Below are positions 1 through 9,985 of a stretch of DNA of 64,000 nt, in pieces. The stretch is from the NCBI GenBank assembly GCA_022606425.2, contig JAHDVF020000457.1, positions 558,001 to 622,000 on the forward strand, read 5' to 3'. Source of the DNA: Lepidostoma basale. Lineage: Eukaryota > Arthropoda > Insecta > Trichoptera > Lepidostomatidae. Position 1 is the stretch's first letter. Each line of letters opens with the position of its first letter. Both the position numbers and the translations under genes were made by a program. The notes below the pieces were generated by a model, which made no database searches, had not been told where the DNA came from, and saw nothing but the letters and a program-made list of their open reading frames with translations.

Positions 1-125
1 TTCGTCTCTATTGAGATGAAATTAATCCTTATAATAATAAAAAAATAATAATTCATCCGCAATGGGTAAAATCCAGTATTTGTCTATAAGAATTTGTATA
101 CGTTCAAAATGTTGTATTAGACGTT
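1..125. mobile_element. End fragment of foldback element M1
   Basis: The window opens inside a repeat that recurs at 22293-22400 and 61793-61905. The shared blocks are TTCGTCTCTATTGAGAT and, further out, AATGGGTAAAATCCAGTATT. By comparison with the fuller copy at 61446-61905 this is the outer, asymmetric end of a foldback transposon whose remainder lies upstream of the window. No coding capacity is visible. Confidence 0.6.
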
Positions 126-545
126 TATAATATAAACCCATCATTCGGTTTGCTTTTGGACCGAAAAATGGCTTGATTTAACTCAATTATGTCAGATGAA
201 CACCAAACCTATTTGCGAAACTGGTAAATAAAATTATTAAAATGCTTATTTAAGTTATAAGAAGTTTATTGTATAAACCACGATTCGGTTTGCTTTTTGA
301 CTGAAAAATATATGATTTTGGCTTGATTAAATCTAAATTATTTTAGATGAATACCAAACCTATCTGCGAGACTGGTAAATAAAATGATTTAAACATAATT
401 TAAAATGTTTATTTAAATGTATTACTGGAAGTTTATTGAACAAACCAACCATTTGGCATGCTTTTGAATCTAAAATATACATGATTTTGGCTTGTTAAAA
501 TTAACATTTTTGATGAACACCGAACTTTTTAAAGTAGGTTAAATA
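121..545 (+). repeat. Three-unit tandem repeat, about 140-167 bp
   Basis: Three diverged head-to-tail units start near 121, 262 and 429. Each begins with a GTTTAT-A-AAACC block and carries TTCGGTTTGCTTTT (TTTGGCATGCTTTT in unit 3), a GGCTTG block and GATGAAYACC. Units 1 and 2 also share ACTGGTAAATAAAAT. The array abuts the foldback-element end at the window start. It could be a short satellite or the internal repeats of a transposon. Confidence 0.7.
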
Positions 546-2304
546 TGAAAATATAGTAACTAAATATATTAAAATAATAATTTATAACTTATTACATAAT
601 TTTTTTTTTAAAGTTTATTGTAAATAGAGGATAAAAAACTTTATAATGTATATTTAATTAAACTTGATTTGTTTTTCTAGTATCGACTGCTGTTGCCAAC
701 TCGTACAATAAAATATAGAGCAAGGTTTCAAAGCGGTCGGAACTAGAATAAGAAGTGGAATACAACTAAATATATACCTAACTCAAACAAATAATATTTT
801 TTAGAGATTTTTTTATAATTTAAAGTTAAGCTACATTATTGAACATTCCAGAAATTCTGCGGTTTGAAAATTTTAAATTGCTTTTATAAAGATCCTAAAG
901 ACAATATTGGAAATATTCCAAATAGATGGGAACATAATATACCTACCAAAATATGAGTACCAAATAAACCAATACTTACATATTTTTTAAATTTAAATAA
1001 ATGTATATACCATACACACTAAATACTAAGTGACAGGTTGCGACAAGTTTGGTAACATGGAAATTGGCTTGTTGGATTTAAAATAAAAGCTATTAAAAAA
1101 GAAAAAAATATCAATACAGAATTTGACAATTTTCAAGCAAAAACAATTTTCATTTTTATAAATGATTTGGAACTGTTAAACTCTGTTTTACAAGAATATT
1201 TATTAAATTCAATATTATGTGAGAAAAATATCAAACTTTAATAAAGCGTTCACAATTTCCACTTGATTATTATTTAAGTTTTGCTATGAGATAGCCATAT
1301 TAATTTTCTGTTAGATTGATTAAAATAATATAATTGTGTATAAATATTATATTTCATAATGCCTACCATAAATTAAGTGCTTCATACGAAAGTATTAAAA
1401 AAATATGTATAAAAAACATAAGCATGTTCTTGTTTGAATAAATAATGAATTTTATTATTGGTGCCTAAGTCACCCTGCACTGAGACAGCCGGGGAATTGA
1501 GTCAGCACATTACAAGATTAAACATGTTTATGAATTTGATAAAACTTTTGAATAATCAAAAGTTCGATGTTTAATATTTGCCCCAGAAGTTGGGAATTGC
1601 ATGGGTTCCTAAATCTCATCAGCGGAATTTCCCGCAAAACAAATTATAGTAGAATCTTTGTAAATGTTCGTCAATTTATCATCCCGCCAGATTTCCGAAT
1701 ACCTGCCTAAAAGCGAAGGGCGCGCTGGAGAAGGAATGCCTTGGTTTGAATGCCTGAGTAATTAATGGCAATATTTTAATTCATTCTGGTATCAGCGTAA
1801 GCAATGATTTATCAAAGCTACAGAAATACTAATTAAGAACGTTAGCGAGAAACATCTATTTCAAATTCTGTGAATGTAGATGATACAATCACGCAAATGT
1901 ACTATTTATGCCATGTAATTCGCCCGCCCTTTCAAAATTTCCCTTTCACGTAAAATAAAATAATACGGTTTCCGGAAAAACAAAATGGCGGTATTTGAAA
2001 TATTTAGAGCACGTTCCGTGACGTAAAAATCAACTACAGTGCCATTTTTACAGACAAATAAAAGCGCGATGAGGTTGGCAGAAGGCCGATGTCTTTGCTA
2101 CACAAGAAGAAGATTTGATGAGAATACGAGAGAGATCATTATGATGCAGTACACTTAGTATAGAAAAGTCTCTGGATTTTAGATAATTGATACGAAATTG
2201 CTACAAAATATACTAGAATAACTACTAAAATGATTATTATTATTATGTTTTTGAATCGCTCTTTACATCTTTGCAGCGCGAGCCAAATCGATGTAAAGCG
2301 TCTA
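546..2304. other. AT-rich stretch, no gene seen
   Basis: No recognisable reading frame or repeat. A slightly GC-richer patch lies near 1680-1760. Confidence 0.5.
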
Positions 2305-2463
2305 TCATATTGATTCTTGTGACATGTGATAGATATTTGATCTATCGCCATTTTATTGTCACGTGAATTCTGCACCGTGTGAAATCACATTGCTATCGCT
2401 GGGAATCCAACCCGGGATCTTCGGAATGGTTGAAGCACTTACCACTCGGTCACTAAGGTCGTC
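2305..2463 (-). mobile_element. tRNA-headed SINE copy
   Basis: On the minus strand the head carries a box A-like stretch and a box B-like segment (GGGTTGGATTCCC), then the family body with CACGTGACAATAAAATGGCG and the reverse of GACATGTGATAG. The same head and body occur at 5687, 17321, 21147, 27134 and 37636. This copy is 3' truncated. Such SINEs are transcribed by RNA polymerase III from internal boxes and mobilised by a partner LINE; no partner is proven here. Confidence 0.75.
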
Positions 2464-2937
2464 AAATTAACTTAATAAAATTAAATAAAATATATCAGAT
2501 GTAATCCATTGATTTCAAAAACATATACAGTACATAAAACCAACAATATTGTAATATACGACTTTTATAGTACGAATATGTATCTTCACAACTACGACAA
2601 GCATTTTCAAGCATTTTGGAGACATTTATGTTTTTCATTTGAACGAGCGAAATTTTAAGAAAATGATCGGAGCAACATTTCGGCGTGGATGAGACCACGA
2701 TGTTACATGATATTATAATACTGCTATATTACTTTTTTTATTTATCTTAATATTATGTATACCTCATTTTGTCTTAGTTTAACTTCAATCTCGTTTCACA
2801 TTATCATTTGTTAATTGTAAAGTATTGTTTTATGATAATCAAATGATTTTACTGAAATCTCTTGATGGAAGTTCATTTTAAATAATAATTAAATAAAACG
2901 ATGTTTTTTAACTACTTCCACTTTTGTCTTTATTTAG

Positions 2938-2983
2938 ACAGCGACCGGTTTCGCCAGGCTCGCTGGCATCGACAGACTGGTAA
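2938..2983 (-). ncRNA. Hammerhead-like motif, family B, left arm
   Basis: Reverse complement of the motif at 3258-3303, within the left arm of the foldback. Stem II GCCAG/CTGGC and GAAACCGGTC are intact. The core reads CTGTCGA, so position A6 is replaced by U and cleavage activity is doubtful. Confidence 0.4.
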
Positions 2984-3257
2984 CACTATTGTAAACTTAG
3001 TCCTTTATATACATACAGGTAGAAAACCGAATTTACGGAAATAACATAGTCCATTTTTTCAAAAATTATATATGAATATGTAAGAGATAATAAAAATTAA
3101 AACCCATTGTATTAAACACGAACCTCCAAGAATACCTGTAATACCAATAGTTAAATTCAGAAAAATTTTACATAAATATTTGAAGATTATTTTTGTATAG
3201 AATCATGTTTACCACCCCTGATCTGTATGTATATAAAGGACTAAGTTTACAATAGTG

Positions 3258-3303
3258 TTACCAGTCTGTCGATGCCAGCGAGCCTGGCGAAACCGGTCGC
3301 TGT
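3258..3303 (+). ncRNA. Hammerhead-like motif, family B, right arm
   Basis: Order seen: stem I strand CAGT, core CTGTCGA plus an extra T, stem II GCCAG-loop-CTGGC, then GAAACCGGTC with the ACCGGT palindrome as a minimal stem III, and GCTG closing stem I. Architecture matches type I hammerheads known from Penelope-like elements and retrozymes. The core deviates at A6. It lies about 50 bp from the element's 3' boundary. Confidence 0.45.
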
Positions 3304-3372
3304 CTAAATAAAGACAAAAGTGGAAGTAGTTAAAAAACATCGTTTTATTTAATTATTATTATTTTATATTTG

Positions 3373-3871
3373 TGGTTGCACGTAATTGGTCTTATTTTAA
3401 TTATTCTAAATGTTTTATTGTACGAGTATATATGTTATTGATATCGCTGTATGTTACCCTTAACAAATAAATAAATAAAAATCAATCCAAAATAATAAAG
3501 ATATATCAAATTACTTTTAGCGGTATTTCATGATGGTTAGCTAGGTGGGTGCTGTGAGATGAACACGTAACCACATTTCATAATGTATCAGTGCTTGCAC
3601 TAGAAGAGCGGTTACGAACTATCGGAAATTGTTCCATTAATAACTGCGTCGGAGAGAATTTCTAGAATGCACGTGTATAATGTATATGTAAACGTAAAAT
3701 TATGTAACATATCCGAAACGTTTGTGACGATAAAATATTTAAATATTTATTTACCGCTTGTACGGGACAGGTTGCTCCCCCCGTACTATTAATATTTATT
3801 TTGGCCGCTGACTGCTGCTCGTCTCCGATGTGGTGTGGATCGTAAAACGGAGAATACGGCGTGATGATGAT
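3373..3871. other. No gene seen
   Basis: AT-rich, with a GC-richer part at 3755-3860. No open frame or repeat family recognised. Confidence 0.4.
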
Positions 3872-4225
3872 TGTGTAATAAAAGAAAGTTTTATTATATG
3901 CGGCAATCAGTGCAGGGTAGAAGCGAAGAGAAGTTTACAGTAGCTCAAATACTGGTTTTCATGTAATTAAGAGCGCCAAGCCTCTTAACGCGCAGCGTGT
4001 CCACGCGTGTCAGAATTTGAAGGAAGAGAGAGGGCCGAGTCCTTACAAGACCCGCTTATATAGTCTCCGCAAACTAGCAAAAACGGTTATTTAACGTTTT
4101 TTCCAATTTCGGAGAAATTTAGTCGCAGCCGCTGTGTTGCTCGAGAATAATCTCGATTGAGCTACTGCATAATCTCGTTGCTATGCGCTTTCACGCGACT
4201 ACCGATTGCCTTATTTATTTTAACA
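3872..4225 (-). mobile_element. Possible solo LTR
   Basis: A 354-bp block starts TGTGTAATAAAA and ends TATTTTAACA, giving short inverted TG...CA termini. Read on the minus strand it has a TATA-like ACTATATAAGCGGG near the middle and AATAAAAC followed by a TTTATTACAC end, the usual promoter-then-polyadenylation order of an LTR. It is GC-richer than its surroundings. I find no second LTR, no pol sequence and no matching target duplication, so a promoter-bearing unique segment is also possible. Confidence 0.35.
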
Positions 4226-4699
4226 AAAACATAAACAAATTAAACTTAAACGAATTAAACTTAAATTAATACAAAATACAAACATGAATTAAATAATAAA
4301 ATTAGCATAGTTAAAAATAATAAAAAATAAAAAATTATTAAAATTAAAACTACTCGCATACGTCCGAAACACCGCTTAAATATTGATTGTTTTAAAAAAA
4401 ACATTTCACTTTATTTAATGGCTTACATTCATAAACACACTTTTAAAATAAATAATTCTGAAAAATAATGACTCTAGAAAATTCAATGTTGTTACTAAAA
4501 GCTAACTATGAAAGCCTATCTTGAATTGTGTAAATTAAATTCAGGTGAAACAAATGATTTGCACGATGCGATATTCACAATAAAAAAGGCAATTGAATTC
4601 TAAACCACTGTCCATGTCTGCTTTGTGCATTCACAATAACAATAAAAATACACAATAAACATTCTGATCCAAAAGTCTGTTTCTCCAGAAATTATTAAT
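4226..4699. other. AT-rich stretch, no gene seen
   Basis: Low-complexity A/T-rich DNA around 4205-4340, then unique-looking sequence without open frames. Confidence 0.4.
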
Positions 4700-5632
4700 A
4701 CAATCAACGATTTAAATATGAGAGGCAACACCAGAATTACATGCGATTATGTGAACTAAGTAAAACAATCCCAGTACTGACAGGTATATAACAAGAATAC
4801 AGCCTAAGTCCATTTCTGTTCAATCTGATAATGGATAAACTTAAAGTGGAGACCCAATCGCTACAATTGAGATATAGGATGGGAGAGCAACTTGTCGATG
4901 TGGTCTGTTATGCAGACGATGCTATAGTCATAGTTGAAAACAATAATTAATGACTTACAAAAAATGCTAGACAGACTACATCACGTCTGTAAAACGTACA
5001 ACATGACGAAATGATCGAAAAGACAAAATGTATGACCTTTTACAAAACACCCGAAACATGTAACCTGGTTATAAAAAAACAACTCATAGAACAGGTGGGA
5101 GGACCTGATCTGCGGCAAGATATTCAAGCGCAAGTAAATAAGTCAGCTGCAATCTCTGGTGCTCTTAAATCCAAAATATGAAAAAACAAGGACATGGCCA
5201 TTAAGAGTAAGATGAGAATCTATAAAGCATGCGTAAGACCATTAATTACATATGTCGTCGAGGCAAGGGCAAACACATTAAGGACTAAACAAGTTTTGAG
5301 GACTTCCGAAATAAAGACACCGAGGACGAACAGACGACATAGGCAAGACACTGAGAGATCGCGTGAGGAACACCAGAATAAGAGAGATATGTGAGGTCGA
5401 GGATATTACTAAAAGATGGAGCAGACAGCGAAAAATGAACTGGTACGGTTATGTTCAAAGAATAGACACCACCAGACTCCCCTTTATTACATTACATAAT
5501 CAGCCTCATGGGACTCGTTCCCGTGGAAGACCTCCTAAAAGATAAAAGGACAGCTGGGAGTCTACCTCACCGGAGGAGCAACACTCTGGAGAACAGACCA
5601 CATAGGTCTACAAAAAGGTAGAAAAAGAAGAA
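4700..5632 (+). pseudogene. RTE-like retrotransposon reverse transcriptase remnant (family E1)
   Basis: Translated pieces in shifting frames follow a non-LTR reverse transcriptase from palm to C-terminus. They include QEYSLSPFLFNLIMDKL, the catalytic CYADDAIVIVE (YADD at 4909-4920), then SKMRIYKACVRPLITYV, a region matching TLRDRVRNTRIREICEVED, and the C-terminal WYGYVQRIDTTRLPFITLHN and GTRSRGRPPKR. At least two frameshifts and several stops break it, and no endonuclease domain is seen. The 3' end runs into AAAAAGAAGAAAAAAA, the decayed GAAGAAG tail shared with copies at 7033 and 55030. It is inactive. Clade assignment (RTE-like) is inferred from the C-terminal pattern and the short-repeat tail. 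Confidence 0.85.
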
Positions 5633-5686
5633 AAAAATAAAATCGATCAAAATAATGAATAACTAGTGGAAGATAAACTGGTGGAA

Positions 5687-6012
5687 GGACGACAGAGTGG
5701 CAAGAGCTATGATTGCTACATCGAAAGTCCCGGGTTCAATTCCAGGCGATGGTAGTCTTATTGTCGCTCCGTGTTTGGTCTGGTGTAAAATTTACGACAC
5801 AATAAAATGGCGATAATTAGCTACCTATCACATGTCATGAGAATCAATAGATAAACAATTGTATACAGTAATTTTGTTCAAATAACCTGCTGTATACAAA
5901 TGTGGAAAGCATAGGAAAACTACCACATTAAAAATGTCTAAGTGGCATCCTAAAAACCATTTAAGATGTTAATAAACTTTACTGCAAACCATTACCTAGG
6001 ATTGAAACTAAA
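5687..6012 (+). mobile_element. tRNA-headed SINE, near full length
   Basis: The head contains CAGAGTGGCAAGAGCTATGA and box B-like GGGTTCAATTCC. The body has ACAATAAAATGGCGATA, CTACCTATCACATGTCATGA, TGTATACAGTAATT and AACCTGCTGTATACAAATGT, and ends near CTAGGATTGAAACTA. The copy at 17321-17650 aligns along the whole length, which defines a family unit of about 325 bp. Confidence 0.8.
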
Positions 6013-6039
6013 ATAAAAAGATGAGAGAAGAATGGAAGA

Positions 6040-6212
6040 TTATTAATTCGGCATGTTAATAGGTTTGGCGTGAAGGACCTGTAATTGTTGGAAGTCAGAC
6101 CAAAGGAGTGGAAGTCTGGGCTCAGGATAGGGTCTGCTGAGGAAACTTTTTGGAAGCGGTCGAGATCCATCCAGGACTGTGGAGCCAGAGGGAATAAGAA
6201 AAATAAAGTCCA
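6040..6212 (+). pseudogene. Non-LTR retrotransposon C-terminus (family RT-K)
   Basis: The frame reading KDLQLL-like, EVRPKEWKSGLRIG and FWKRSRSIQDCGA matches the copy at 48785-49063 (GVKPE-WKS-TQDR...FLEAAK). This is the last part of an RTE-like polypeptide, in which DDI...W...A.DR..WK precedes the stop. Only the final 50 or so codons remain. An antisense open frame over the same bases is a shadow. Confidence 0.6.
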
Positions 6213-7032
6213 TGTAATAATACTTGAGAATGGTTTCTTTCTGAATGAAAAAGTCATTCTAAAAAACGTTACTTTTATTCGTACGCGAAGTGATTCGAGA
6301 ATTGTTTTATATATTATTTCTTCAGGATACATCTCATAGACGAGAGGCACCAGTTAATCTTATATCGAGCTGTTTGTCGATAAATGTATTTTTTTATTTA
6401 ATCCTCCCCCTTTTCCCGGAATCTGAAAGTTGAAAGCGCTCAGGAAACTTCTTCCAGATCATTTAACTCCATTTTACGAGTAGTTGCCTAGAATTGACTT
6501 AATGGTTTGTTGCAAATAGTGGAATAAAGGTCTAACAAGGTAGAAGTATCCTGGAATTGAGATTTATTTATCGGAGGTGACACGCGTACAAACGAAAGTT
6601 CAACAACCGTTTAAGTTAATTATTGATCCTTAAATTGCCATGTGAATAAATAAGAAAACCATTACTAATCGTTCGTTTATTCCTAATAGGTTCTATTGAC
6701 GACCAAAATGTTTTTTTTTTAAATACTAAGGTATGTCAACTCTGTTTAAATAAATGATTAATTATTAAGATTGAATACGGATTTTGTTTCTATAAGTAAT
6801 ATTGTCAGAAATTTTACGAATAATAAAATCCGTGAAAATTGACTACATTCACGAAATTTAAAAAAAATATATTTAAAATATTTATCATATAACACTAATG
6901 AATAGCTTCTGTGTCAGAAACATGTTTGTTTTTTAGTTAAAAATTTTGTTATAAAGTGTGTGTTGTGTACAAAGTATAAAGAAAGAAACATAAATAATAA
7001 TGAGTTCACATTATATTTTGTGAATTAAAAAT
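6213..7032. other. AT-rich stretch, no gene seen
   Basis: Simple A/T-rich sequence, no open frame of note and no repeat family recognised. Confidence 0.4.
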
Positions 7033-7310
7033 TCTCTGAGGAACACCAGAATAAGAGAGGTATGTGAGGTTGATATTATAAGATGGAACAGACAGTGAAA
7101 AAGGGACTGGTACGGTCATGTTCAAAGAATGGACACCACCAGACTGCCCTAAATTGCATTACATAATCAGCCTCATTGGACTCGTCCTCGTGGAAGACCT
7201 CCTATAAGATGGAAGGAGAGCTGGGAGTCTACCTCACAGGAGAAGTAACACCCTGAAGAAAAAAAAATACATAGGTCTACAACAAGGAAGAAGAAGAAGA
7301 AGAAAAAATT
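7033..7310 (+). pseudogene. RTE-like C-terminus, family E1, truncated
   Basis: Nucleotide-level match to the end of the 4700-5632 copy: TNIREVCEVD-like start, then W-GHVQRMDTTRL, RPRGRPPIRWKESWESTSQE, ending in AAGGAAGAAGAAGAAGAAGAAAA. The GAA-repeat tail is well preserved. 5' truncated, with small indels. Confidence 0.8.
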
Positions 7311-7635
7311 CTAAAACAGACAGATATATAATAAGTTGGCTCTGAGTCAGACGATATTAACAATCGATTATTTAACGTATCATAGTGGATTGTAGTGAAC
7401 TGTACAATTCTTGTGATATTGTTTTTACGTAACATGTTTTTAAATACCTGATATACTCGTACTCGTAAGTTAATCAGCAATCTATCTATCTTAAACCGAA
7501 AAAAATATTTAGAAAAAATCTGTGTTATGAAATTTCAGTATTAATGCTAAAAATTAATATTTTACATTCTTTTACGTTTCATTATTAACTTTACTTTTAA
7601 TTTACCTCCAAATGCTTTTTATATTATTATGAAAA

Positions 7636-7765
7636 TACGCGTCTCTCGCGATGGCGAAAAGAGAAGGATGGAGTGCCGCATCGATTAAAGTGTGGCAGTC
7701 CATTCTTTCTGCCTACCCTTTCGGGGAGACGGCGTGATGGTTAGTTAGTTAGTTAGTTATGAAAA
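7636..7765 (+). mobile_element. SINE-like element with LINE-derived GTTA tail
   Basis: A short 5' part (GGCGAAAAGAGAAGGATGGA) joins AAGTGTGGCAGTCCATTCTT and a 3' end GACGGCGTGATGG followed by (TTAG)n. The last 60 bp are the same as the 3' end of the RTE-G LINE family (for example 35215-35290), but the 5' part is not LINE coding sequence. Two more copies are at 34165-34312 (minus) and 58655-58820. This copy is 5' truncated. Confidence 0.65.
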
Positions 7766-8085
7766 TAAATTCATTAAAAAGAAGAAATAAAGTGGCAAAA
7801 ACAAAAGCTAATGCGTTACTTTTGTTGGTTATTGTAAGAATTGTATTATAAATAATGAAAATTTTGTTTTATTTAATTTATTCATTCGAATTCAGTAGGA
7901 ACAATAATAATACGTGGAGTAAAACTTATTACGAATAATTATTCTATTGTATTATTAATATTAAATTTTCATTCTTTATTAAGACTATAAAAAAATACAT
8001 ACAATATATTCTTTCGTAAGAATCACTTAATTTGTAGTGAGGCATTATTAAAAAAATATTGAAAACATTTTAACTAACGAATGTT

Positions 8086-8182
8086 TTATGAATAAAACAC
8101 TGTTTATTTCATTTCTTAATTATATTTCTCGACAGGTTTCGAAGGCTTACACCTTCATCATCGCGAGAACGATAAATTACAC
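8086..8182 (-). mobile_element. Penelope-type terminal fragment, family A
   Basis: On the minus strand a hammerhead-like motif (8125-8171) is followed by the family tail leading to an AACACTGTTTTATTCATAAAA-like end. Related ends occur at 9535-9745, 42612-42720 and 49470-49640. Confidence 0.5.
8125..8171 (-). ncRNA. Hammerhead-like motif, family A
   Basis: Minus strand order: TTCTCG stem I, core CGATGAT (one core base apparently lost), stem II GAAGG-TGTAAG-CCTTC, GAAACCTGTC, then CGAGAA closing stem I. Stems I and II are both fully paired. The core deletion suggests a dead copy. Confidence 0.45.
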
Positions 8183-8235
8183 ACTTTGACTAGTTTTTAC
8201 ACCACTTCATTTTTGTCAAATCAATCGGTTTCAAA

Positions 8236-8290
8236 TCTTGGTCAGGATTATTTTGTAAGCTCGAGCGACAGCGAAACCGGTTGGTTTGCA
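8236..8290 (+). other. Degenerate hammerhead-like end
   Basis: GAGCGACAGCGAAACCGGTT keeps the 3' half of a family D motif; the upstream core is not recognisable. Confidence 0.3.
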
Positions 8291-8394
8291 AAATTAAAGA
8301 AGTGTAAAAACTATGTAAAAGTCTTTAAAAATTATTTTAAAATACAATTTAAGCATAAGAAAAACTTGCGAAATAGAGAATATCGTTCAGTGGA

Positions 8395-8580
8395 GTAGAT
8401 CCAGAAGAAGATACTGGACGGACCACGTGGTCCGAACGGATCGTGACAGACTTGCATATACAGCCGATTATGAAATCCCCTCATGACACCGCCCATCTGG
8501 AAGACCGCCTTCATCTCATCAGGCGACGAGACATAATTTCTGTGTCACAGATTGGCAGATCTATTAAAAGAAGAAGAATA
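8395..8580 (+). pseudogene. Retrotransposon 3' end with GAAGAAG tail (family E3)
   Basis: Shares GACATAATTTCTGTRTCACAG and the stretch before it with 17125-17285 (minus); both finish in AAGAAGAAG. Coding remnants such as DRDRLAYTADYEIPS and a run before the tail resemble the last codons and 3' UTR of an RTE-like element. The clade is not certain. Confidence 0.5.
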
Positions 8581-8582
8581 AG

Positions 8583-9108
8583 ACAATTTACTAACTAAAT
8601 AACTAACTAACCATCACGCCATTTCCCGGGAGGGGTAGGCAGAGAGGATGGATCGTCACAATGCTCTCTCCTGGCATACCTCTCGGGCTTCCTCTACATT
8701 TATACATCGTACCATGCACGCACGTCGATTATTCCGACTTCGAATGTAGCCGCCTTTTAGTAATTGATTAATTTTGTCATGCCATGTTTTCCTCGGTCGT
8801 CCTCGGCTTCTTTTTCCACTCACGCTGCTTGTGTACAACTTTTTAATAATTCTACTCTCATCCATTCGTTCCATATGTCCAAACCATCTCAGGGATCCTT
8901 TTTTTTTATTTTTTTTATTTCATCCATGATCATCTGCCTTACATTTCTTTATTATTTCATCGTTCGGTATTCGATCATACAACGTTTTCGCGCACATTCT
9001 TCTTAGTGATCTCATTTCTACGGCGTTTATCCTGCTTTTATCCTTCTTTTGCCAGCTCCAAGCTTTACTTCCATACATGAGCGTTGGCACTAGAACTCCA
9101 CAATTTAA
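8583..9108 (-). pseudogene. RTE-G retrotransposon C-terminal fragment (GTTA tail)
   Basis: Minus-strand frames read LVPTLMYGSKAWSWQKKD, RINAVEMRSLRRMCAKTLYD, then after a frameshift MERMDESRIIKKLYTSSVSG, RSRGRPRKTWHDKINQLLKG and CINVEEAREVCQER. This is the thumb and C-terminal region of the most abundant LINE family in the window. It ends in the ACTAACTAAC (GTTA) tail at 8591-8612. One frameshift near 8900 separates the two open frames. Confidence 0.85.
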
Positions 9109-9169
9109 ACATAAAAATGTTAGAATCTGGTCTGGGTGTTTTAGCAATACATTGTATATCAAAAAATGA

Positions 9170-9534
9170 TATATATTTACACATTTTTATGACGTAACTC
9201 CTAAGCTCCCTCCAGACGTGGGCGGGTGAGCGGCGTCAGGCATTCACCACCCCATTACCGTACTTAGTACCGACGTGATGCATGTATACGGTGTGTACAG
9301 TACACGCCGCTTCCGATGTCCGTCACACCTGGCATAATGGGGGCGGGGAATACGTATTATCGGTTCGCTGACATCGGAAATCCGACCAAGTTTACAGACA
9401 TCTTGCAGCCGGTGGAACTAAATGTATCGGCCAATTTCCACAACTTTAGCATAACACAGAAACTCGTTTCGAATCTGGAATGTTCATTCTTGAAATTTCA
9501 AAAAGAGATTTATATCGATTGTGAATAAACTTCA
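9170..9534. other. GC-richer unique block
   Basis: 9205-9420 is noticeably GC-richer than its surroundings. An open frame of 70 codons at 9316-9528 (plus) has no family resemblance I recognise. Candidate conserved element or exon only. Confidence 0.3.
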
Positions 9535-9745
9535 GGCGTTAATACTGTGAAATTCTTTAATGACGAATTTTTATGAATTAGAAAACACTGTTTTTACACT
9601 TTGGAGTTTACTTTTCTAGACATGTTTCGAAGACTTTACATCATCATCGGAAGAATAATATAAACATCTCCAAGTCAGCAAAACATGTCGAGGAAAATAA
9701 ACTCAATTGTGGAAAAAACGATGTTTTAATTCATAAAAAATTCGG
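9535..9745. mobile_element. Foldback of two family A Penelope-type ends
   Basis: Left arm (GAATTTTTATGAATTAGAAA to ACATGTTTCG, about 9565-9630) is the imperfect reverse complement of the right arm (AAACATGTCGAGGAAAATAA to CATAAAAAATTC, about 9680-9742). A hammerhead-like motif on the minus strand lies at 9613-9656; the plus copy near 9667-9700 is eroded. No coding sequence. Confidence 0.6.
9613..9656 (-). ncRNA. Hammerhead-like motif, family A
   Basis: Minus strand: TTCTTC, core CGATGAT, stem II GATGTAAAGTCTTC (weaker pairing than 42622), GAAACATGTC, TAGAA. Same layout as 8125-8171, with the ACATGT palindrome as stem III. Confidence 0.4.
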
Positions 9746-9757
9746 TTAAACAATTTA

Positions 9758-9985
9758 TTTAAAGAATGGTAAAGAAAATATATGTAAACGACGTAAACGA
9801 AATTAGAAATAGAGGAAGACACGATCAAATCAATCAAATGTTAAATGTCGGCCACGTGAGGAGTCGGAGAAATCGACTTGCGTGCATGACAAGATGTATG
9901 AACGTTGAGGAACCGAAGTAGCAAAAAGCTTTGTACAGATGCTGATGTTTTTGTTCCTACCCTTTGGTGTGGAAGACTTGCTTGA
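9758..9985 (+). pseudogene. RTE-G C-terminal fragment
   Basis: Reads MVKKIYVNDVNEIRNRGR, HDQINQMLNVGHVRSR and LACMTRCMNVEE, the standard end of the family, with a short deletion around the PRKTW motif. The trailing CCTACCCTTTGG resembles the family's 3' UTR, but no GTTA tail follows. Confidence 0.75.

Larger units (their letters stand above)
2823..3367. mobile_element. Foldback element with hammerhead-like arms and TSD
   Basis: An essentially perfect inverted repeat has arms at 2881-3018 and 3223-3360 (138 bp each) around a centre of about 204 bp. The left side has a further non-inverted segment from 2834. The ends are flanked by TATTGTTTTAT (2823-2833) and TATTATTTTAT (3357-3367), an 11-bp target duplication with one mismatch, so the insertion is about 2834-3356. 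Each arm carries a hammerhead-like motif. No protein is encoded. A shorter derivative is at 20518-20665. The left-specific segment and the motif link it to Penelope-like/retrozyme sequences elsewhere in the window. Confidence 0.8.

Noticed and set aside
6085..6339. 84-codon plus-strand frame as a host gene
   Set aside because: Its first part is a retrotransposon C-terminus shared with 48785-49063; the rest is low-complexity read-through.
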